Source: Chromohalobacter moromii
GTDB taxonomy: Bacteria; Pseudomonadota; Gammaproteobacteria; Pseudomonadales; Halomonadaceae
Direction: 5' to 3'
Length of the DNA stretch: 64,000 nucleotides
Assembly: GCF_023091865.1 (NCBI RefSeq)
Contig: NZ_JAHXDI010000001.1
Location: forward strand, 1-64,000
How positions within the stretch are numbered: position 1 is the first letter of the stretch; each line of letters opens with the position of its first letter. Below are positions 8,282-17,798 of this stretch, one piece after another. A program made the position numbers and the translations under genes. The notes under the pieces are model-generated. The model was not told where the DNA came from. It searched no databases and saw nothing but the letters and a program-made list of their open reading frames with translations.

Positions 8282-8989
8282 TTAAGGGCGGCGGGCATGT
8301 CGCAGCCAGTCGAGCATGACGCGGTCGAGCAAGGCGGCCAGGCGGTCGAAACGTCGCGGTTCCTCCATGACCGTCCCGCGGGATTGCAGGTAAGGGCCGT
8401 CGGTGGCCGCGAGCCGCTCGTCGAATGCCGCAAGGTGATCGTAAAGGGCGCTGACCGAGGCGGCGGTAGCCTCCAGGTGACATTGCAGTGCCACCACGCG
8501 CCCGCCGTCCCACGCGAAGCCTTGCAATGGGCTGGCGGTACTGCCGCCCAGAGGCAAGGCCTCGTCGGGTAAGCCGAAGACATCGTGATGCCACGTGAAT
8601 GCCTCGAAGCGCTCGGGCAGATCGAAGGGACTCTCATCGGCCAAGGTGATAGGCTGCCAGCCGCGCTCGGCATAGGTACCCCGGGAGACGATGGCGCCCA
8701 GCGCCTCGGCAATCAACTGCGCACCGACACCGACGCCGAGCAGCGGCTTGCCGCTCTTGAGCATCCGCGCGATCAACTTGCGCTCGCGCTTGAGCCATGT
8801 CGGTGGCACGTCCTCGTGGAGCCCGAAGGGGGCGTCGAGTACGATCAAGGCATCGAAGTTGTCGAAACGCGGCGGTGCCTCGTCCGCGTATAAATGGCAG
8901 GTATTATGGCTGTGGCCCATGCCCGTCAGCCAATCGGCGAAGCGCGCTGGGCCCAGGTAATCCGCGTGCTGAAGAAAGTAGATATGCAT
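8282..8989 (-). CDS. Class I glutamine amidotransferase-like protein lacking the nucleophile Cys
   Basis: A 235-residue protein with the class I glutamine amidotransferase fold, resembling GMP-synthase-like GATase proteins. The nucleophile elbow reads LLGVGVGAQL, so the invariant Cys is Gly87 (codon GGT, one base from TGT). The downstream His and Glu of the triad are kept in LQCHLEA. As written it should not hydrolyse glutamine, so it may be a binding protein or a decayed enzyme. ATG 8989 (MHIYFLQHADYLGP) matches the family start. Divergent from the atl gene, with about 60 bases between the starts. Confidence 0.75.
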   Translation of the reverse strand: MHIYFLQHADYLGPARFADWLTGMGHSHNTCHLYADEAPPRFDNFDALIVLDAPFGLHEDVPPTWLKRERKLIARMLKSGKPLLGVGVGAQLIAEALGAIVSRGTYAERGWQPITLADESPFDLPERFEAFTWHHDVFGLPDEALPLGGSTASPLQGFAWDGGRVVALQCHLEATAASVSALYDHLAAFDERLAATDGPYLQSRGTVMEEPRRFDRLAALLDRVMLDWLRHARRP

Positions 8990-9050
8990 GATGCGCCCAT
9001 GATGATAAAGCCGCCCCAACGCAGCAAGTGGGGTGTCGAGGAGAGCTAGC

Positions 9051-9347
9051 ATGCCGCGAGCCGAGGTGCTTGAACAGATTTATACTATCGTCGCCCAGAT
9101 CCCCGATGGGCGAGTGACAACGTATGGGCGCATCGCGAATATGACCGATGGCGCTACGGCGCGCATGGTGGGTAGTGCCATGCGTCACCTGCCTAGCGGC
9201 CACGGGCTACCCTGGCACCGCGTCATCAATGCCAGCCGGCGTGTGACCGAGCATACCGGCGCCGTACGCCAGCATGAAAAACTGCGCGCCGAGGGCGTGG
9301 TGTTCGATGCCCGCGGGCGCGTTCTCCACGACATACTCTGGCCCTGA
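9051..9347 (+). CDS. Alkyltransferase-like protein (ATL, MGMT family)
   Basis: This 98-residue protein is the DNA-binding half of O6-methylguanine methyltransferase. The active-site motif is PWHRVIN (residues 54-60), where Trp55 replaces the acceptor Cys of PCHR. ATL proteins bind O6-alkylguanine without repairing it and hand the lesion to nucleotide excision repair. The helix-turn-helix region with RVTTYGRIANM and the arginine finger region are intact. GAGGAG at 9039-9044 supports ATG 9051. It precedes the yjaG-like gene by 23 bases. Confidence 0.9.
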   Translation: MPRAEVLEQIYTIVAQIPDGRVTTYGRIANMTDGATARMVGSAMRHLPSGHGLPWHRVINASRRVTEHTGAVRQHEKLRAEGVVFDARGRVLHDILWP

Positions 9348-9370
9348 CGCCTCCCCTTAGGAGTAATGAT

Positions 9371-9967
9371 ATGACAGCGTCCGCCGACGGCTTCCATGCT
9401 CGTTTGGATCAATTGCCCGCGCGCGCTCGGCTGGCCTTCATGGCGGCCTTGATAGAGCGTATGAGCCCCAACTACGCGCTGTATGCTCAGATGAGCGGCG
9501 CCGGCGACGCGAAGTTGCTGCGCAACGTGCTCGACCTGGCGTGGGAAGCGCTGGCCGTAAAAGATGCGGCAATAGACTTCGACAAGCAGGCCGAGAAACT
9601 CGCCGAGCAAGAACCACCGGAAACCGATGACAGCTTCGGCGCGCGCCGGGCGGTTGAAGTGGTCATGGCCTTGGCGGCCTTACTTGATGCCTTGCGCAGC
9701 GAGGCGCCTGAATCGCCGCGTGATGTGAGCCGCCTATCACGCGATGGTGTACATGCCTACATTGAGATGACCGACGGCGCGGACGATGACGCCGAGCGGC
9801 TGGCGGCCCGTGTGCGTGAGCATCCGTTGATGGACGACGAGCACGGCTTCCAGGAAGCGGTGCTCGAACACGTCGAGGCGCCGCTGACACGTGATGCGCT
9901 CAAGTCGCTGCGACGCTTGGGGCGTAACGAAGGGGTCAGTAACCTGGGGCTCAGTGCCGAAGGATAA
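9371..9967 (+). CDS. YjaG family protein (DUF416)
   Basis: A 198-residue all-helical protein matching E. coli YjaG in length and pattern: FMAALIERMSPNYALYAQMSG near residue 20-45, VLDLAWEALAVKDAAIDFDKQAEKL, and the C-terminal NEGVSNLGLS. The family has no established function. The RBS TTAGGAG lies upstream of ATG 9371. It ends 8 bases before the convergent hisF stop, with no clear terminator between them. Confidence 0.85.
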   Translation: MTASADGFHARLDQLPARARLAFMAALIERMSPNYALYAQMSGAGDAKLLRNVLDLAWEALAVKDAAIDFDKQAEKLAEQEPPETDDSFGARRAVEVVMALAALLDALRSEAPESPRDVSRLSRDGVHAYIEMTDGADDDAERLAARVREHPLMDDEHGFQEAVLEHVEAPLTRDALKSLRRLGRNEGVSNLGLSAEG

Positions 9968-9975
9968 GAGGCGCG

Positions 9976-10749
9976 CTATAAACGCATCTCGATGCCGTGT
10001 TCGGCCATGTAGCGTTTGGCGTCGGGGATGGTGTACTCACCGAAGTGGAAGATACTGGCGGCGAGCACGGCATCCGCACCGCCTTCCTTGACGCCCGCGA
10101 CCAGGTGATCGAGATGGCCGACGCCGCCGGAGGCGATGATCGGGACGCTGACGGCATCGGCGATGGCGCGGGTCACTCCCAGATCGAAACCGGACTTGGT
10201 GCCGTCGCGGTCCATGCTGGTCAGCAGCAATTCTCCCGCACCGAGCTCGACCATCTTGCACGCCCATTCCACGGCATCGAGCCCGGTAGGCTTGCGTCCG
10301 CCATGGGTGAAGATCTCCCAGCGCGGCGGCTCGTCCTCGCCAGAGACCCGCTTGGCGTCGATGGCGACGACGATGCACTGGCTCCCGAAACGCTCGGCTG
10401 CTTCGTGAACGAAATCGGGGTTGGTCACTGCGGCGGTGTTGATCGACACCTTGTCGGCGCCGGCGTTAAGCATGGTGCGGATGTCGTCGCAGGTACGAAT
10501 GCCACCGCCCACCGTCAATGGAATGAAAACCTCCCCGGCAATGCGTTCGACCATTTCCACCGTGGTGCCGCGATCTTCGTGGCTGGCGGTGATATCGAGG
10601 AAGGTGATCTCGTCGGCGCCTTGCTGGTTGTAGCGTTTGGCGACCTCGACCGGGTCGCCAGCGTCGCGGATGCCGACGAAATTGACGCCCTTGACCACGC
10701 GGCCGGCATCGACATCGAGACAGGGAATGATGCGCTTGGCGAGTGCCAT
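9976..10749 (-). CDS. hisF: Imidazole glycerol phosphate synthase, cyclase subunit
   Basis: This 257-residue (beta/alpha)8 barrel combines PRFAR with ammonia from HisH to give IGP and AICAR. It starts [24 protein letters not shown], with the catalytic Asp in CLDVD and the second in [13 protein letters not shown], plus IIASGGVG phosphate binding. An upstream in-frame extension is open but starts inside hisA. ATG 10749, two bases after the hisA stop with GGAGAAG upstream, is the real start. Last gene of hisB-hisH-hisA-hisF. Confidence 0.96.
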   Translation of the reverse strand: MALAKRIIPCLDVDAGRVVKGVNFVGIRDAGDPVEVAKRYNQQGADEITFLDITASHEDRGTTVEMVERIAGEVFIPLTVGGGIRTCDDIRTMLNAGADKVSINTAAVTNPDFVHEAAERFGSQCIVVAIDAKRVSGEDEPPRWEIFTHGGRKPTGLDAVEWACKMVELGAGELLLTSMDRDGTKSGFDLGVTRAIADAVSVPIIASGGVGHLDHLVAGVKEGGADAVLAASIFHFGEYTIPDAKRYMAEHGIEMRL

Positions 10750-10751
10750 GA

Positions 10752-11501
10752 TCAGCTTCTCCGTGTGGCTGGCGCGGCGTCGCACAGGCGCTGGGCCTCG
10801 GCGACGTCGAGTTTGCCTTCGTAGATGGCGCGTCCGGTGATGGCACCGAGAATGCCTTCGTTTTCTACCTCGAGCAGGGCCTCGATGTCGCCTAGATGGG
10901 TGACACCACCGGAGGCGATCACCGGAAGGCCGCCCTCGCGCGCCAGTTCGGCGGTGGCCGCGATGTTGACGCCCTGCATCATGCCGTCGCGGGCGATATC
11001 CGTGTACACGATCGAGGTCACACCATCGTCGGCGAAACGCTTGGCCAGATCCACGGCCTTGAGTGTCGACACCTCGGCCCAGCCATCGGTGGCGACATAA
11101 CCGTCGCGGGCGTCGAGCCCCACGATGACGCGGCCCGGAAAGGTGCGGCACATCTCGGTGACGAAAGCTGGGTCTTTGACGGCTTGGGTGCCGATGATGA
11201 CGTAAGACACGCCCGCCTCGAGATAAGCGTCGATGGTCGCAGCGGTGCGAATGCCACCGCCGATTTGGATTGGCAGCTCGGGGTAGGCGCGGGCGATGGC
11301 GGTCACCGCCTCAGCGTTCACGGGCTGGCCTTCGAAGGCGCCGTTGAGATCCACCAGATGCAGCCGGCGGGCGCCGGTCTCGACCCAGCGCGCCGCCATG
11401 GCCACCGGATCGTCACCGTAGGTGGTCGAGTCGTCCATACGCCCCTGCTTGAGGCGGACGCACTGGCCGTCCTTGAGATCGATGGCGGGAATCACCAGCA
11501 T
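10752..11501 (-). CDS. hisA: Phosphoribosylformimino-AICAR ribotide isomerase
   Basis: A 249-residue TIM barrel isomerising ProFAR to PRFAR. Visible motifs are the N-terminal [17 protein letters not shown] with catalytic Asp8, [17 protein letters not shown], the second Asp in [12 protein letters not shown] and VIASGGV. ATG 11501 has GAGAGGA upstream and matches the family start. It follows hisH by 63 bases and is separated from hisF by only 2 bases. Confidence 0.96.
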   Translation of the reverse strand: MLVIPAIDLKDGQCVRLKQGRMDDSTTYGDDPVAMAARWVETGARRLHLVDLNGAFEGQPVNAEAVTAIARAYPELPIQIGGGIRTAATIDAYLEAGVSYVIIGTQAVKDPAFVTEMCRTFPGRVIVGLDARDGYVATDGWAEVSTLKAVDLAKRFADDGVTSIVYTDIARDGMMQGVNIAATAELAREGGLPVIASGGVTHLGDIEALLEVENEGILGAITGRAIYEGKLDVAEAQRLCDAAPATRRS

Positions 11502-11564
11502 GACGTGTCCTCTCGGTATACGTGTGGTGCCGCCGTCGAAGGGCGGCATGTCCGGCCTGAACGC

Positions 11565-12206
11565 TTAGGGTGTCCAGGTGACGAAATTTTCGAGCAAGCG
11601 TAACCCGTCACGCGCGCTTTTCTCAGGGTGGAACTGCACGGCGAAGACCGGGCCGCGGCCAGTGGCGACATGCGCGGAATGCCCGCCGTATTCGGTGGTG
11701 CCGAAGATGTCGCTGTCTTCCTGTGCCTCGACGTAGTAACTGTGCACGAAATAAAAGCGTGCATCGTCGTCGATGCCCGCCCAGAGCGGGTGCGTGTGGT
11801 GCTGCGTGACTCGGTTCCAGCCCATGTGAGGCACTTTCAGGCGTTGGTTCTGGGCGTCGCGCAGATCGCGCCCGAAGTGACGCACGTTTCCCGGTAGGTA
11901 GCCCAGGCACGCCACACCGCCGTTTTCCTCGCTTTCTTCCATTAACATCTGTTGGCCGACACAGATGCCTAATAATGGCTTAGCCTGGGCACGTAGTACT
12001 TCTTGCACAAGGCCCTGCAGATCGTTGCGCTGCAATTCCCCCATGCAGTCACGAATCGCGCCTTGGCCGGGCAGTACCAGGCGGCTGGCGCCGCGGATGC
12101 TGCGCGAATCGTCGGTGATGACCACGTTTTCATGCGTGACGTGCTCCAGCGCCTTGGCGACGGAGTGAAGGTTACCCATGCCGTAATCGATGACCGCAAT
12201 CGTCAT
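11565..12206 (-). CDS. hisH: Imidazole glycerol phosphate synthase, glutaminase subunit
   Basis: This 213-residue class I glutamine amidotransferase supplies ammonia to HisF. The triad is complete: Cys82 in GICVGQQM, and the His-x-Glu of VQFHPEKSA near the C-terminus. N-terminal IAVIDYGMGNLHSVAKAL is typical. An AAGGAG site precedes ATG 12206. It lies 28 bases after hisB in the operon. Confidence 0.96.
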   Translation of the reverse strand: MTIAVIDYGMGNLHSVAKALEHVTHENVVITDDSRSIRGASRLVLPGQGAIRDCMGELQRNDLQGLVQEVLRAQAKPLLGICVGQQMLMEESEENGGVACLGYLPGNVRHFGRDLRDAQNQRLKVPHMGWNRVTQHHTHPLWAGIDDDARFYFVHSYYVEAQEDSDIFGTTEYGGHSAHVATGRGPVFAVQFHPEKSARDGLRLLENFVTWTP

Positions 12207-12234
12207 GCTCGCTCCTTAGCGCGTCGTGAGAGCC

Positions 12235-12828
12235 TCACAGGCTACCTTTGGTAGAGGGCATCCGCCCGGTCATGCGGGGATCGGGTTCCACCGCCATGCG
12301 CAGTGCGCGGCCAAAGGCCTTGAAGATGGTTTCCGCCTGATGGTGGGCGTTGAAGCCTTTGAGATTGTCGATGTGCAGCGTTACCTGGGCGTGATTGACG
12401 AAGCCCTGGAAGAACTCCCAGAACAGCTGCGTGTCGAAGCGGCCGATGTTCGCGCGCGTGAACTCGACATCCATACTCAGGCCAGGGCGACCCGAGAAGT
12501 CTATCACGACACGCGAGAGCGCCTCGTCCAGCGGCACGTAGGCATGGCCGTAACGCCGGATGCCGCGCTTGTCGCCGATGGCCTGGGCGAAGGCCTGCCC
12601 TAGGGTGATGCCGAGATCCTCGACGGTATGATGGTCGTCGATGTGCAAATCGCCTTGAGCATTGATCTCCAGGTCGATCAGTCCGTGGCGCGCCACCTGA
12701 TCGAGCATGTGATCGAGAAATGCGACGCCCGTTTCGGATTGGAAATGGCCCTCGCCGTCGAGGTTGATACGGACCTGAATCTGGGTCTCGTGGGTGTCGC
12801 GGGACACGGTGGCGACGCGCTCGGCCAT
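12235..12828 (-). CDS. hisB: Imidazoleglycerol-phosphate dehydratase
   Basis: This 197-residue monofunctional enzyme dehydrates IGP to imidazole-acetol phosphate. The duplicated metal-binding motifs HHTVEDLGI (IDDHHTVED) and [18 protein letters not shown] are present, as is [11 protein letters not shown]. It lacks the histidinol-phosphatase domain of the enterobacterial bifunctional HisB. It is the first gene of hisBHAF. A GGAGA RBS precedes ATG 12828. Confidence 0.96.
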   Translation of the reverse strand: MAERVATVSRDTHETQIQVRINLDGEGHFQSETGVAFLDHMLDQVARHGLIDLEINAQGDLHIDDHHTVEDLGITLGQAFAQAIGDKRGIRRYGHAYVPLDEALSRVVIDFSGRPGLSMDVEFTRANIGRFDTQLFWEFFQGFVNHAQVTLHIDNLKGFNAHHQAETIFKAFGRALRMAVEPDPRMTGRMPSTKGSL

Positions 12829-12911
12829 AGGGGGTCTCCAGCACTTCGGACGTGAACGGGGCGCGCGATGAAGGCGTGGATGCGCAAGGCTCGCGGCGCC
12901 ATGGAACGGTC

Positions 12912-12917
12912 ATTATA
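12912..12917 (-). promoter_or_regulatory. Likely -10 box of the hisBHAF operon
   Basis: A perfect TATAAT on the minus strand lies about 85 bases before the hisB start. No good -35 stands at 16-18 bases, so recognition may rely on an activator or the match may be partly fortuitous. I see no his leader peptide or attenuator hairpin in the leader. Confidence 0.4.
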
Positions 12918-13034
12918 GAGAATCGCCCCGGCCATCCGCTACAATGCCGGGAGTTCAGGGACGATTCCCGCGTCCCTCCACCAATGCTCGAGGGCCCGTG
13001 ACAGGGCCAGGGAGATCGTCCAGGGAGAGCAGGC

Positions 13035-13490
13035 ATGCCGGTGACCTTGCAGGAAATCGATCGCGCCGAATGGGAAAAGGATGCCCAAGTGGCGCAGGAT
13101 CTCGCGCGCATCTACCGTGATGCCCCCGCCGAGCGTCTGCCCGCGTCCGTCGAGCGTTTCATCGACGATCACTTCACCCAGGGCGGCGTGTTCTGCTGTG
13201 CATTATTCAACGCGCGCCGACTAGGAGCGGTCGCCGTGCGTCGCGAAACTCGCGTATGGTGGTTGTCACATTTCTGCGTACGTGCCGAAACCCGGCACCG
13301 CGGAGTCGGCTCACGGTTATTGATGCTGATTGCCGAACGCGCGCAAGGCGAGGGTTGTACGCCGCGCGTTCCCTCTACAGTGCTGATGATGGGAGATCAA
13401 CTGTTGTTGACCCGGCTTGGCTATCATCCCGCCGCCGACGGAACGTACTATGAATTTCATCCATTAGCGTCACAGGGAGGGCGCCAATGA
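13035..13490 (+). CDS. GNAT-fold PanZ-like protein (PanD maturation/acetyl-CoA sensor family)
   Basis: A 151-residue GNAT-fold protein. The acetyl-CoA-binding loop reads RAETRHRGVGSRLL (about 87-101), and CALFNARRLGAVAV with the downstream VRRETRVWWL resembles PanZ/PanM. In enterobacteria PanZ triggers self-cleavage of aspartate decarboxylase PanD and restrains it when CoA is high. Assignment rests on the pattern and length, so another GNAT role is possible. Its stop overlaps the next start by 4 bases, coupling it to the AsmA-family gene. Confidence 0.6.
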   Translation: MPVTLQEIDRAEWEKDAQVAQDLARIYRDAPAERLPASVERFIDDHFTQGGVFCCALFNARRLGAVAVRRETRVWWLSHFCVRAETRHRGVGSRLLMLIAERAQGEGCTPRVPSTVLMMGDQLLLTRLGYHPAADGTYYEFHPLASQGGRQ

Positions 13491-15862
13491 GAGCGCTGCT
13501 GAGAGCATTGCTGGCGGTGGTCGGGGTGTTGGCCTTGATCGTGGTCGGCGCCGTGGTCTATATCACTACGTTCTTCGATCCCAACGACCTCAAGCCACGG
13601 CTTGTCGAGGCGGTGCGCGATCAAAGTGGGCTGGAACTTAACTTGGACGGCCCCTTGTCCTGGTCCTTCTATCCACGCCTGGGCTTCAGTGTCGAGCAGG
13701 CCGAGGCCTGGTTGCCCGAGCAGTCGCAAGAGGACTCGGCCTTCGCGGCGTTCGATCGTGCCGAGGTCAGCGTGGCGTTCGCGCCGCTGCTCTCCGGTGA
13801 GGTGGCCGTGGAAGGGCTGACGCTGGATGGAATGCGGCTCAATCTCGAACGTGACGCCGAAGGTCGTGGCAATTGGGAAGTCTTGCTCGATCGTATGGAG
13901 CGCGGCGGTGACCAGGCCGAGGAGGCCTTGGCACCGGCATCGGCATCGGCAGGGCCGGGGCTGAACCAGAATCCCGACAGCCTACCCGTGGCGCTGGATA
14001 TCGCGAGTGTCCAGGTACGCGACAGTCGAGTGCATTACCAAGACGCCCAGCGCGATCTGGATCTCACGCTCTCCAAGCTCAGCATGGAGGGCAGCAACGT
14101 CAATCCCGACGCCGCCTTTCCGTTGCAAATGGCGTTCGACCTCGACAGCCAGGCGCCTGAGTTGACCAGCCAGGTGAAATTCAAGAGCCGTGTGCGCCTG
14201 GGCTTGCGCGACGGCCGCTATGAACTCAGCAACGTGGGCCTGGAAACCAGCACGCAGTGGCCGGCGCTTTCCGATCAGGCGCAGGGCCTCAATCTGCAAG
14301 TCGGCCACTTGTTGGCTGAGACGCAAGCCCAGCATTACCGTGTCGATGACGCCAAGCTCGATACACGCTTTCATCATCCCGCGGTGGAAGGCAAGCCGCT
14401 TGGGTTGAGCCTAGGCTTCGATGGCGAAGCCGACCTTGATGCCCAGACCGCCCAGTTGCGTGATATCGCCTTGAGTGGCGATGACGGCCTGAACCTGACG
14501 GGGACTCTAAGCTTTACCGAGTTGCTCGAGGCGCCGAAGTATACTGGACAGCTCAAGTTGGCGCCGCTGCCGCTGCGGGACTGGCTCAAGCGGTTCGATG
14601 CCCTACCCGAGACCGGTGATGGCAAGGCGTTGAGCGAACTAGCCATGAACAGCCCCGTGCATGGCGATCTCCAGCGCATCAACTTCTCGAATCTTAGCCT
14701 GTTGCTCGATGGTGAAACGCTGACCGGGGAGCTGGGCGCCGGTTTCGATGGCCAGTGGTTGAGCTTCGATCTTCAGGGCGAACGTCTCGACCTGGACGCC
14801 TATCTGCCGCCCGCCGAGAAGAATGGCGAAGAAGCGGACAATGGCGAGGACGAAAGTACGGCGAGCGTCGTCGAAACGCTGGGCGTCTCGTCGGCATATG
14901 CTGCCGCCGAAAGCGCCGGCTTGCTACCCGCCGAGTGGCTGTCCAATTTGACGCTGGATGGCAAGCTTGCCGTGAATAACGTGATCCTCAAGGGCATGAC
15001 GCTCCAGGACGTAGCGCTGCGCGTGACGGGCAGCGACGGGCGTCAACGTCTGGAGTCTCTGTCGGCCAAGCTCTACGATGGCACGTTCGACGCCCAAGGT
15101 AGCTTGGATCTACGTCAATCACCTCTGCGCCTGGCCATGACTCAGTCGCTCTCCGGTGTGCAGATCGCACCGCTGTATAAAGATATCAACGACGCGGAAT
15201 CGCCCTTGCGTGGCCGGCTCAACCTGGAAAGCGATGTCACCTCGCAGACCAATCAGCTCGAATCGCTCAAGCGCCATCTCAATGGCACGGCCTCGCTACG
15301 CATCGACGATGGCGCGATGCTCGACGTCAATGTCTCGCGTCAGCTATGTACCGCCGCTGCCATATTGGACGGCAACCAGTCGGATCGCGAATGGAGCGAC
15401 GACACGCCTTTCGACACGCTGTCGGCGAGCCTTGATATCACCGATGGCGTGGCGCGCAACGACGATCTCGAGGTGCGTATTCCGGGTATCGAGATGAGCG
15501 GCGCGGGCATGTTCAACATTCCTACTGAGCGTTTCGACTACGATCTCAAGGCGCGCTTCATCGATACTGCCGATCAGAGTGCCTGCCGGGTAACCTCACG
15601 CCTGCAGCAGGTAAGCCTGCCAGTGCGTTGTGAAGGGCAACTCGGCGGAGAGCCGGGCGAATGGTGCCGCTTCGATCGCGAGGCCTTCCAGGACACGCTG
15701 GGAGAGCTGGCTAAAGCCAAGGCCAAGCGCGAAGCCGGCGATAAGCTCGACGAAGCGCTGGAAGACGAGCTCGATAGTGATACCGCGCGCAAGATCGACG
15801 AAACGTTGGGAGAAGGCTCCGCCAAGGAACTTGGAGACAAGTTGCGTGGTCTATTCAAGTGA
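13487..15862 (+). CDS. AsmA family protein
   Basis: A 791-residue envelope protein with one N-terminal transmembrane helix (about residues 7-27) and a large periplasmic region. An AsmA N-terminal segment follows the helix, and a C-terminal AsmA domain runs from about 470 to 700. The tail (about 735-791) is highly charged and helical. AsmA-like proteins are thought to be bridge-like lipid carriers between inner and outer membranes. It overlaps the PanZ-like gene by 4 bases and is followed by a terminator. Confidence 0.88.
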   Translation: MRALLRALLAVVGVLALIVVGAVVYITTFFDPNDLKPRLVEAVRDQSGLELNLDGPLSWSFYPRLGFSVEQAEAWLPEQSQEDSAFAAFDRAEVSVAFAPLLSGEVAVEGLTLDGMRLNLERDAEGRGNWEVLLDRMERGGDQAEEALAPASASAGPGLNQNPDSLPVALDIASVQVRDSRVHYQDAQRDLDLTLSKLSMEGSNVNPDAAFPLQMAFDLDSQAPELTSQVKFKSRVRLGLRDGRYELSNVGLETSTQWPALSDQAQGLNLQVGHLLAETQAQHYRVDDAKLDTRFHHPAVEGKPLGLSLGFDGEADLDAQTAQLRDIALSGDDGLNLTGTLSFTELLEAPKYTGQLKLAPLPLRDWLKRFDALPETGDGKALSELAMNSPVHGDLQRINFSNLSLLLDGETLTGELGAGFDGQWLSFDLQGERLDLDAYLPPAEKNGEEADNGEDESTASVVETLGVSSAYAAAESAGLLPAEWLSNLTLDGKLAVNNVILKGMTLQDVALRVTGSDGRQRLESLSAKLYDGTFDAQGSLDLRQSPLRLAMTQSLSGVQIAPLYKDINDAESPLRGRLNLESDVTSQTNQLESLKRHLNGTASLRIDDGAMLDVNVSRQLCTAAAILDGNQSDREWSDDTPFDTLSASLDITDGVARNDDLEVRIPGIEMSGAGMFNIPTERFDYDLKARFIDTADQSACRVTSRLQQVSLPVRCEGQLGGEPGEWCRFDREAFQDTLGELAKAKAKREAGDKLDEALEDELDSDTARKIDETLGEGSAKELGDKLRGLFK

Positions 15863-15884
15863 GCAAAGCCCAAAGCCAGTCCCT

Positions 15885-15911
15885 GCGCCGACATCTGTCG
15901 GCGCTTTTTTT
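15885..15911 (+). terminator. Rho-independent terminator after the AsmA gene
   Basis: A perfect 8-bp stem (15885-15892 with 15897-15904), a 4-base loop and a run of seven T directly after it. Confidence 0.92.
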
Positions 15912-15976
15912 AGCATGTCCATGACCCCTCATTCCCATGATCTGACGGCGCCGCCGCCGGCTGGACGATAACGCCC

Positions 15977-17038
15977 ATGCAGGAAATTCCGCTCACCGCC
16001 GACACCTTTCGTCGGCGGATCTTCGAATGGTTCGACGTTCACGGTCGCAAGACACTGCCCTGGCAATTCGACAAGACGCCCTACCGCATCTGGGTGTCGG
16101 AGATCATGCTACAGCAGACGCAGGTCGCCACGGTGATTCCCTACTACCAGCGTTTCATGGAACGCTTTCCCGATGTCGCCGCACTGGCGCGAGCGCCGCA
16201 AGACGAAGTGCTGCACCTCTGGACGGGGCTGGGGTATTACGCACGGGCGCGTAATCTGCACAAGGCAGCTCAGGTGGTGATGGAAGAACATGGCGGCGAG
16301 TTTCCGATGGACAGCGTCGAGGCGCTTTCCGCGCTGCCCGGCATCGGACGTTCCACGGCTGGTGCGATCATCAGCATCAGCACCGGCCGGCGCGCGCCGA
16401 TCCTCGATGGCAACGTCAAGCGTGTGCTGACTCGCCTGCACGCCGTGGAAGGCTGGCCCGGCCGTCCTGCCGTGGAGCGTGAGCTATGGGCGCTGGCGGA
16501 GCGTTACACGCCGGAGGAGCGCCTAGCCGACTATACCCAGGCGATGATGGATCTGGGGGCGACGCTTTGTACGCGAAGCAAGCCGGCATGCCTGCTATGC
16601 CCCTTCGAGGATGCCTGCGTGGCGCATGCGCGTAGCGAAGAAACGCGCTTCCCTGAATCCAAACCGCGCAAGGCCCTGCCTGAGCGCGCCACACTGATGC
16701 TGGTGTTGCGTGACCCACTGGGACGCATCTTCCTCCAGCAGCGCCCGGCCAGCGGCCTGTGGGGCGGCCTGTGGAGCCTGCCCCAGTTCGATGACGAGCA
16801 AGCGTTACGCGCCTGGCTCGATCAGCGCTTCCCCCACGCAAAGCGTGAGACGGATGGCGAGGCGTTCACGCATACCTTCAGTCATTTTCGTTTGCAGATC
16901 ACGCCCTCACCGGCGCGTCTGGACGAGATGCCTTCAGAGATCGGCGAGACCGGGGCGCTATGGTACGACGCCAAGGCGCCCGCTAGTGTAGGATTGGCGG
17001 CGCCGGTCAAGACACTACTCAATCGAGATGTTTCGTGA
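15977..17038 (+). CDS. mutY: A/G-specific adenine DNA glycosylase
   Basis: This 353-residue enzyme removes adenine mispaired with 8-oxoguanine. The catalytic Glu42 lies in [10 protein letters not shown]. The helix-hairpin-helix [12 protein letters not shown] is at about 120-131 and catalytic Asp144 is in ILDGNV. The 4Fe-4S cluster cysteines C198, C205, C208 and C214 have the C-x6-C-x2-C-x5-C spacing. A C-terminal NUDIX-like domain (about 225-345) recognises 8-oxoG. It is followed by yggX, as in many gammaproteobacteria. Confidence 0.96.
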   Translation: MQEIPLTADTFRRRIFEWFDVHGRKTLPWQFDKTPYRIWVSEIMLQQTQVATVIPYYQRFMERFPDVAALARAPQDEVLHLWTGLGYYARARNLHKAAQVVMEEHGGEFPMDSVEALSALPGIGRSTAGAIISISTGRRAPILDGNVKRVLTRLHAVEGWPGRPAVERELWALAERYTPEERLADYTQAMMDLGATLCTRSKPACLLCPFEDACVAHARSEETRFPESKPRKALPERATLMLVLRDPLGRIFLQQRPASGLWGGLWSLPQFDDEQALRAWLDQRFPHAKRETDGEAFTHTFSHFRLQITPSPARLDEMPSEIGETGALWYDAKAPASVGLAAPVKTLLNRDVS

Positions 17039-17080
17039 TTTTGTGTCATGACGAACCGCAATACGTTAGGAGTAAGCGCC

Positions 17081-17353
17081 ATGAGCCAGACCGTCTTTTG
17101 CCGTAAATACCAACAGGAGCTCGAGGCCCTGCCGTTTCCGCCGCTACCCGGTGCCAAGGGGCAGGAGATCCAACAGACGGTTTCCAAGCAAGCCTGGGAC
17201 GAATGGCAGGCGCTACAGACCCGTCTGATCAACGAAAAGCATCTCAGTCTGCTGGACCCCGAAGCGCGTACCTATCTGATGGAACAGATGGAGCGCTTTC
17301 TCGACAACCGGGATACCGACCAGGCCGAAGGCTACGTACCCCCGAGCCAGTAG
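17081..17353 (+). CDS. yggX: YggX family iron-trafficking / oxidative damage protection protein
   Basis: A 90-residue protein with the family signature MSQTVFCRKYQQELEALPFPPLPG, including conserved Cys7, and a C-terminal LMEQMERFLF-like helix (LMEQMERFLDNR). YggX helps protect Fe-S clusters, which suits its position 43 bases after mutY, an Fe-S enzyme. TTAGGAG upstream supports ATG 17081 over an earlier in-frame ATG. Confidence 0.95.
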   Translation: MSQTVFCRKYQQELEALPFPPLPGAKGQEIQQTVSKQAWDEWQALQTRLINEKHLSLLDPEARTYLMEQMERFLDNRDTDQAEGYVPPSQ

Positions 17354-17392
17354 AGCAGGCCCGGTGGTCAGCATCTTTTTGAATTAAAAGGC

Positions 17393-17421
17393 TTGACCCG
17401 AACCGAAGAATTCGGTTTAAT
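17393..17421 (+). promoter_or_regulatory. Promoter of the tRNA-Phe/Gln/Thr cluster
   Basis: TTGACC at 17393-17398 and TTTAAT at 17416-17421 are separated by exactly 17 bases. The GC-rich stretch after the -10 box (GCGTCCCCG) is a typical stringent-control discriminator for tRNA operons. Confidence 0.75.
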
Positions 17422-17437
17422 GCGTCCCCGTTGGAAG

Positions 17438-17513
17438 GGCCAGATAGCTCAGTCGGTAGAGCAGTGGATTGAAAATCCTCGTGTCGGCGGTTCGATTCCG
17501 TCTCTGGCCACCA
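17438..17513 (+). tRNA. tRNA-Phe (GAA)
   Basis: 76 bases with encoded CCA. The anticodon GAA is at 17471-17473. The acceptor stem GGCCAGA pairs with TCTGGCC and the T-loop TTCGATT is standard. First gene of a three-tRNA cluster. Confidence 0.97.
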
Positions 17514-17519
17514 ATTTGC

Positions 17520-17594
17520 TGGGGTATAGCCAAGTGGTAAGGCACCGGTTTTTGGTATCGGCATTCGCAGGTTCGAGTCCTGCTACCCCAGCCA
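17520..17594 (+). tRNA. tRNA-Gln (TTG)
   Basis: 75 bases with encoded CCA. The anticodon TTG is at 17552-17554, and the acceptor TGGGGTA pairs with TACCCCA. One G-T pair lies in the anticodon stem. It is a natural substrate of the MnmA/SelU wobble thiolation-selenation pathway whose selU gene lies at 7 kb. Confidence 0.96.
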
Positions 17595-17615
17595 TCGCTA
17601 ACGGCTTTGTGTTAT

Positions 17616-17691
<76 letters not shown>

Positions 17692-17734
17692 TAGCTTAGC
17701 GACTGATTCTAAAGGCTTTTTTTAGCCTTGAAAG

Positions 17735-17759
17735 AAACCGCCTCTCAGGGCGGTTTTTT
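17735..17759 (+). terminator. Terminator of the tRNA cluster
   Basis: Stem AAACCGCC with GGCGGTTT around a short loop, running into six T. A second, weaker hairpin (AAAGGCT/AGCCTT) sits just upstream at about 17711-17729. Confidence 0.88.
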
Positions 17760-17798
17760 GTATGTGTCCACATTTTGTCCACAGCGCTCGTTTAAGCA

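Noticed and set aside
9976..11151. Long N-terminal extension or fusion of hisF
   Set aside because: The upstream part is antisense-free but out of frame with hisA on the same strand, Arg-rich and meaningless; hisF starts cleanly at 10749 with its own ribosome site.
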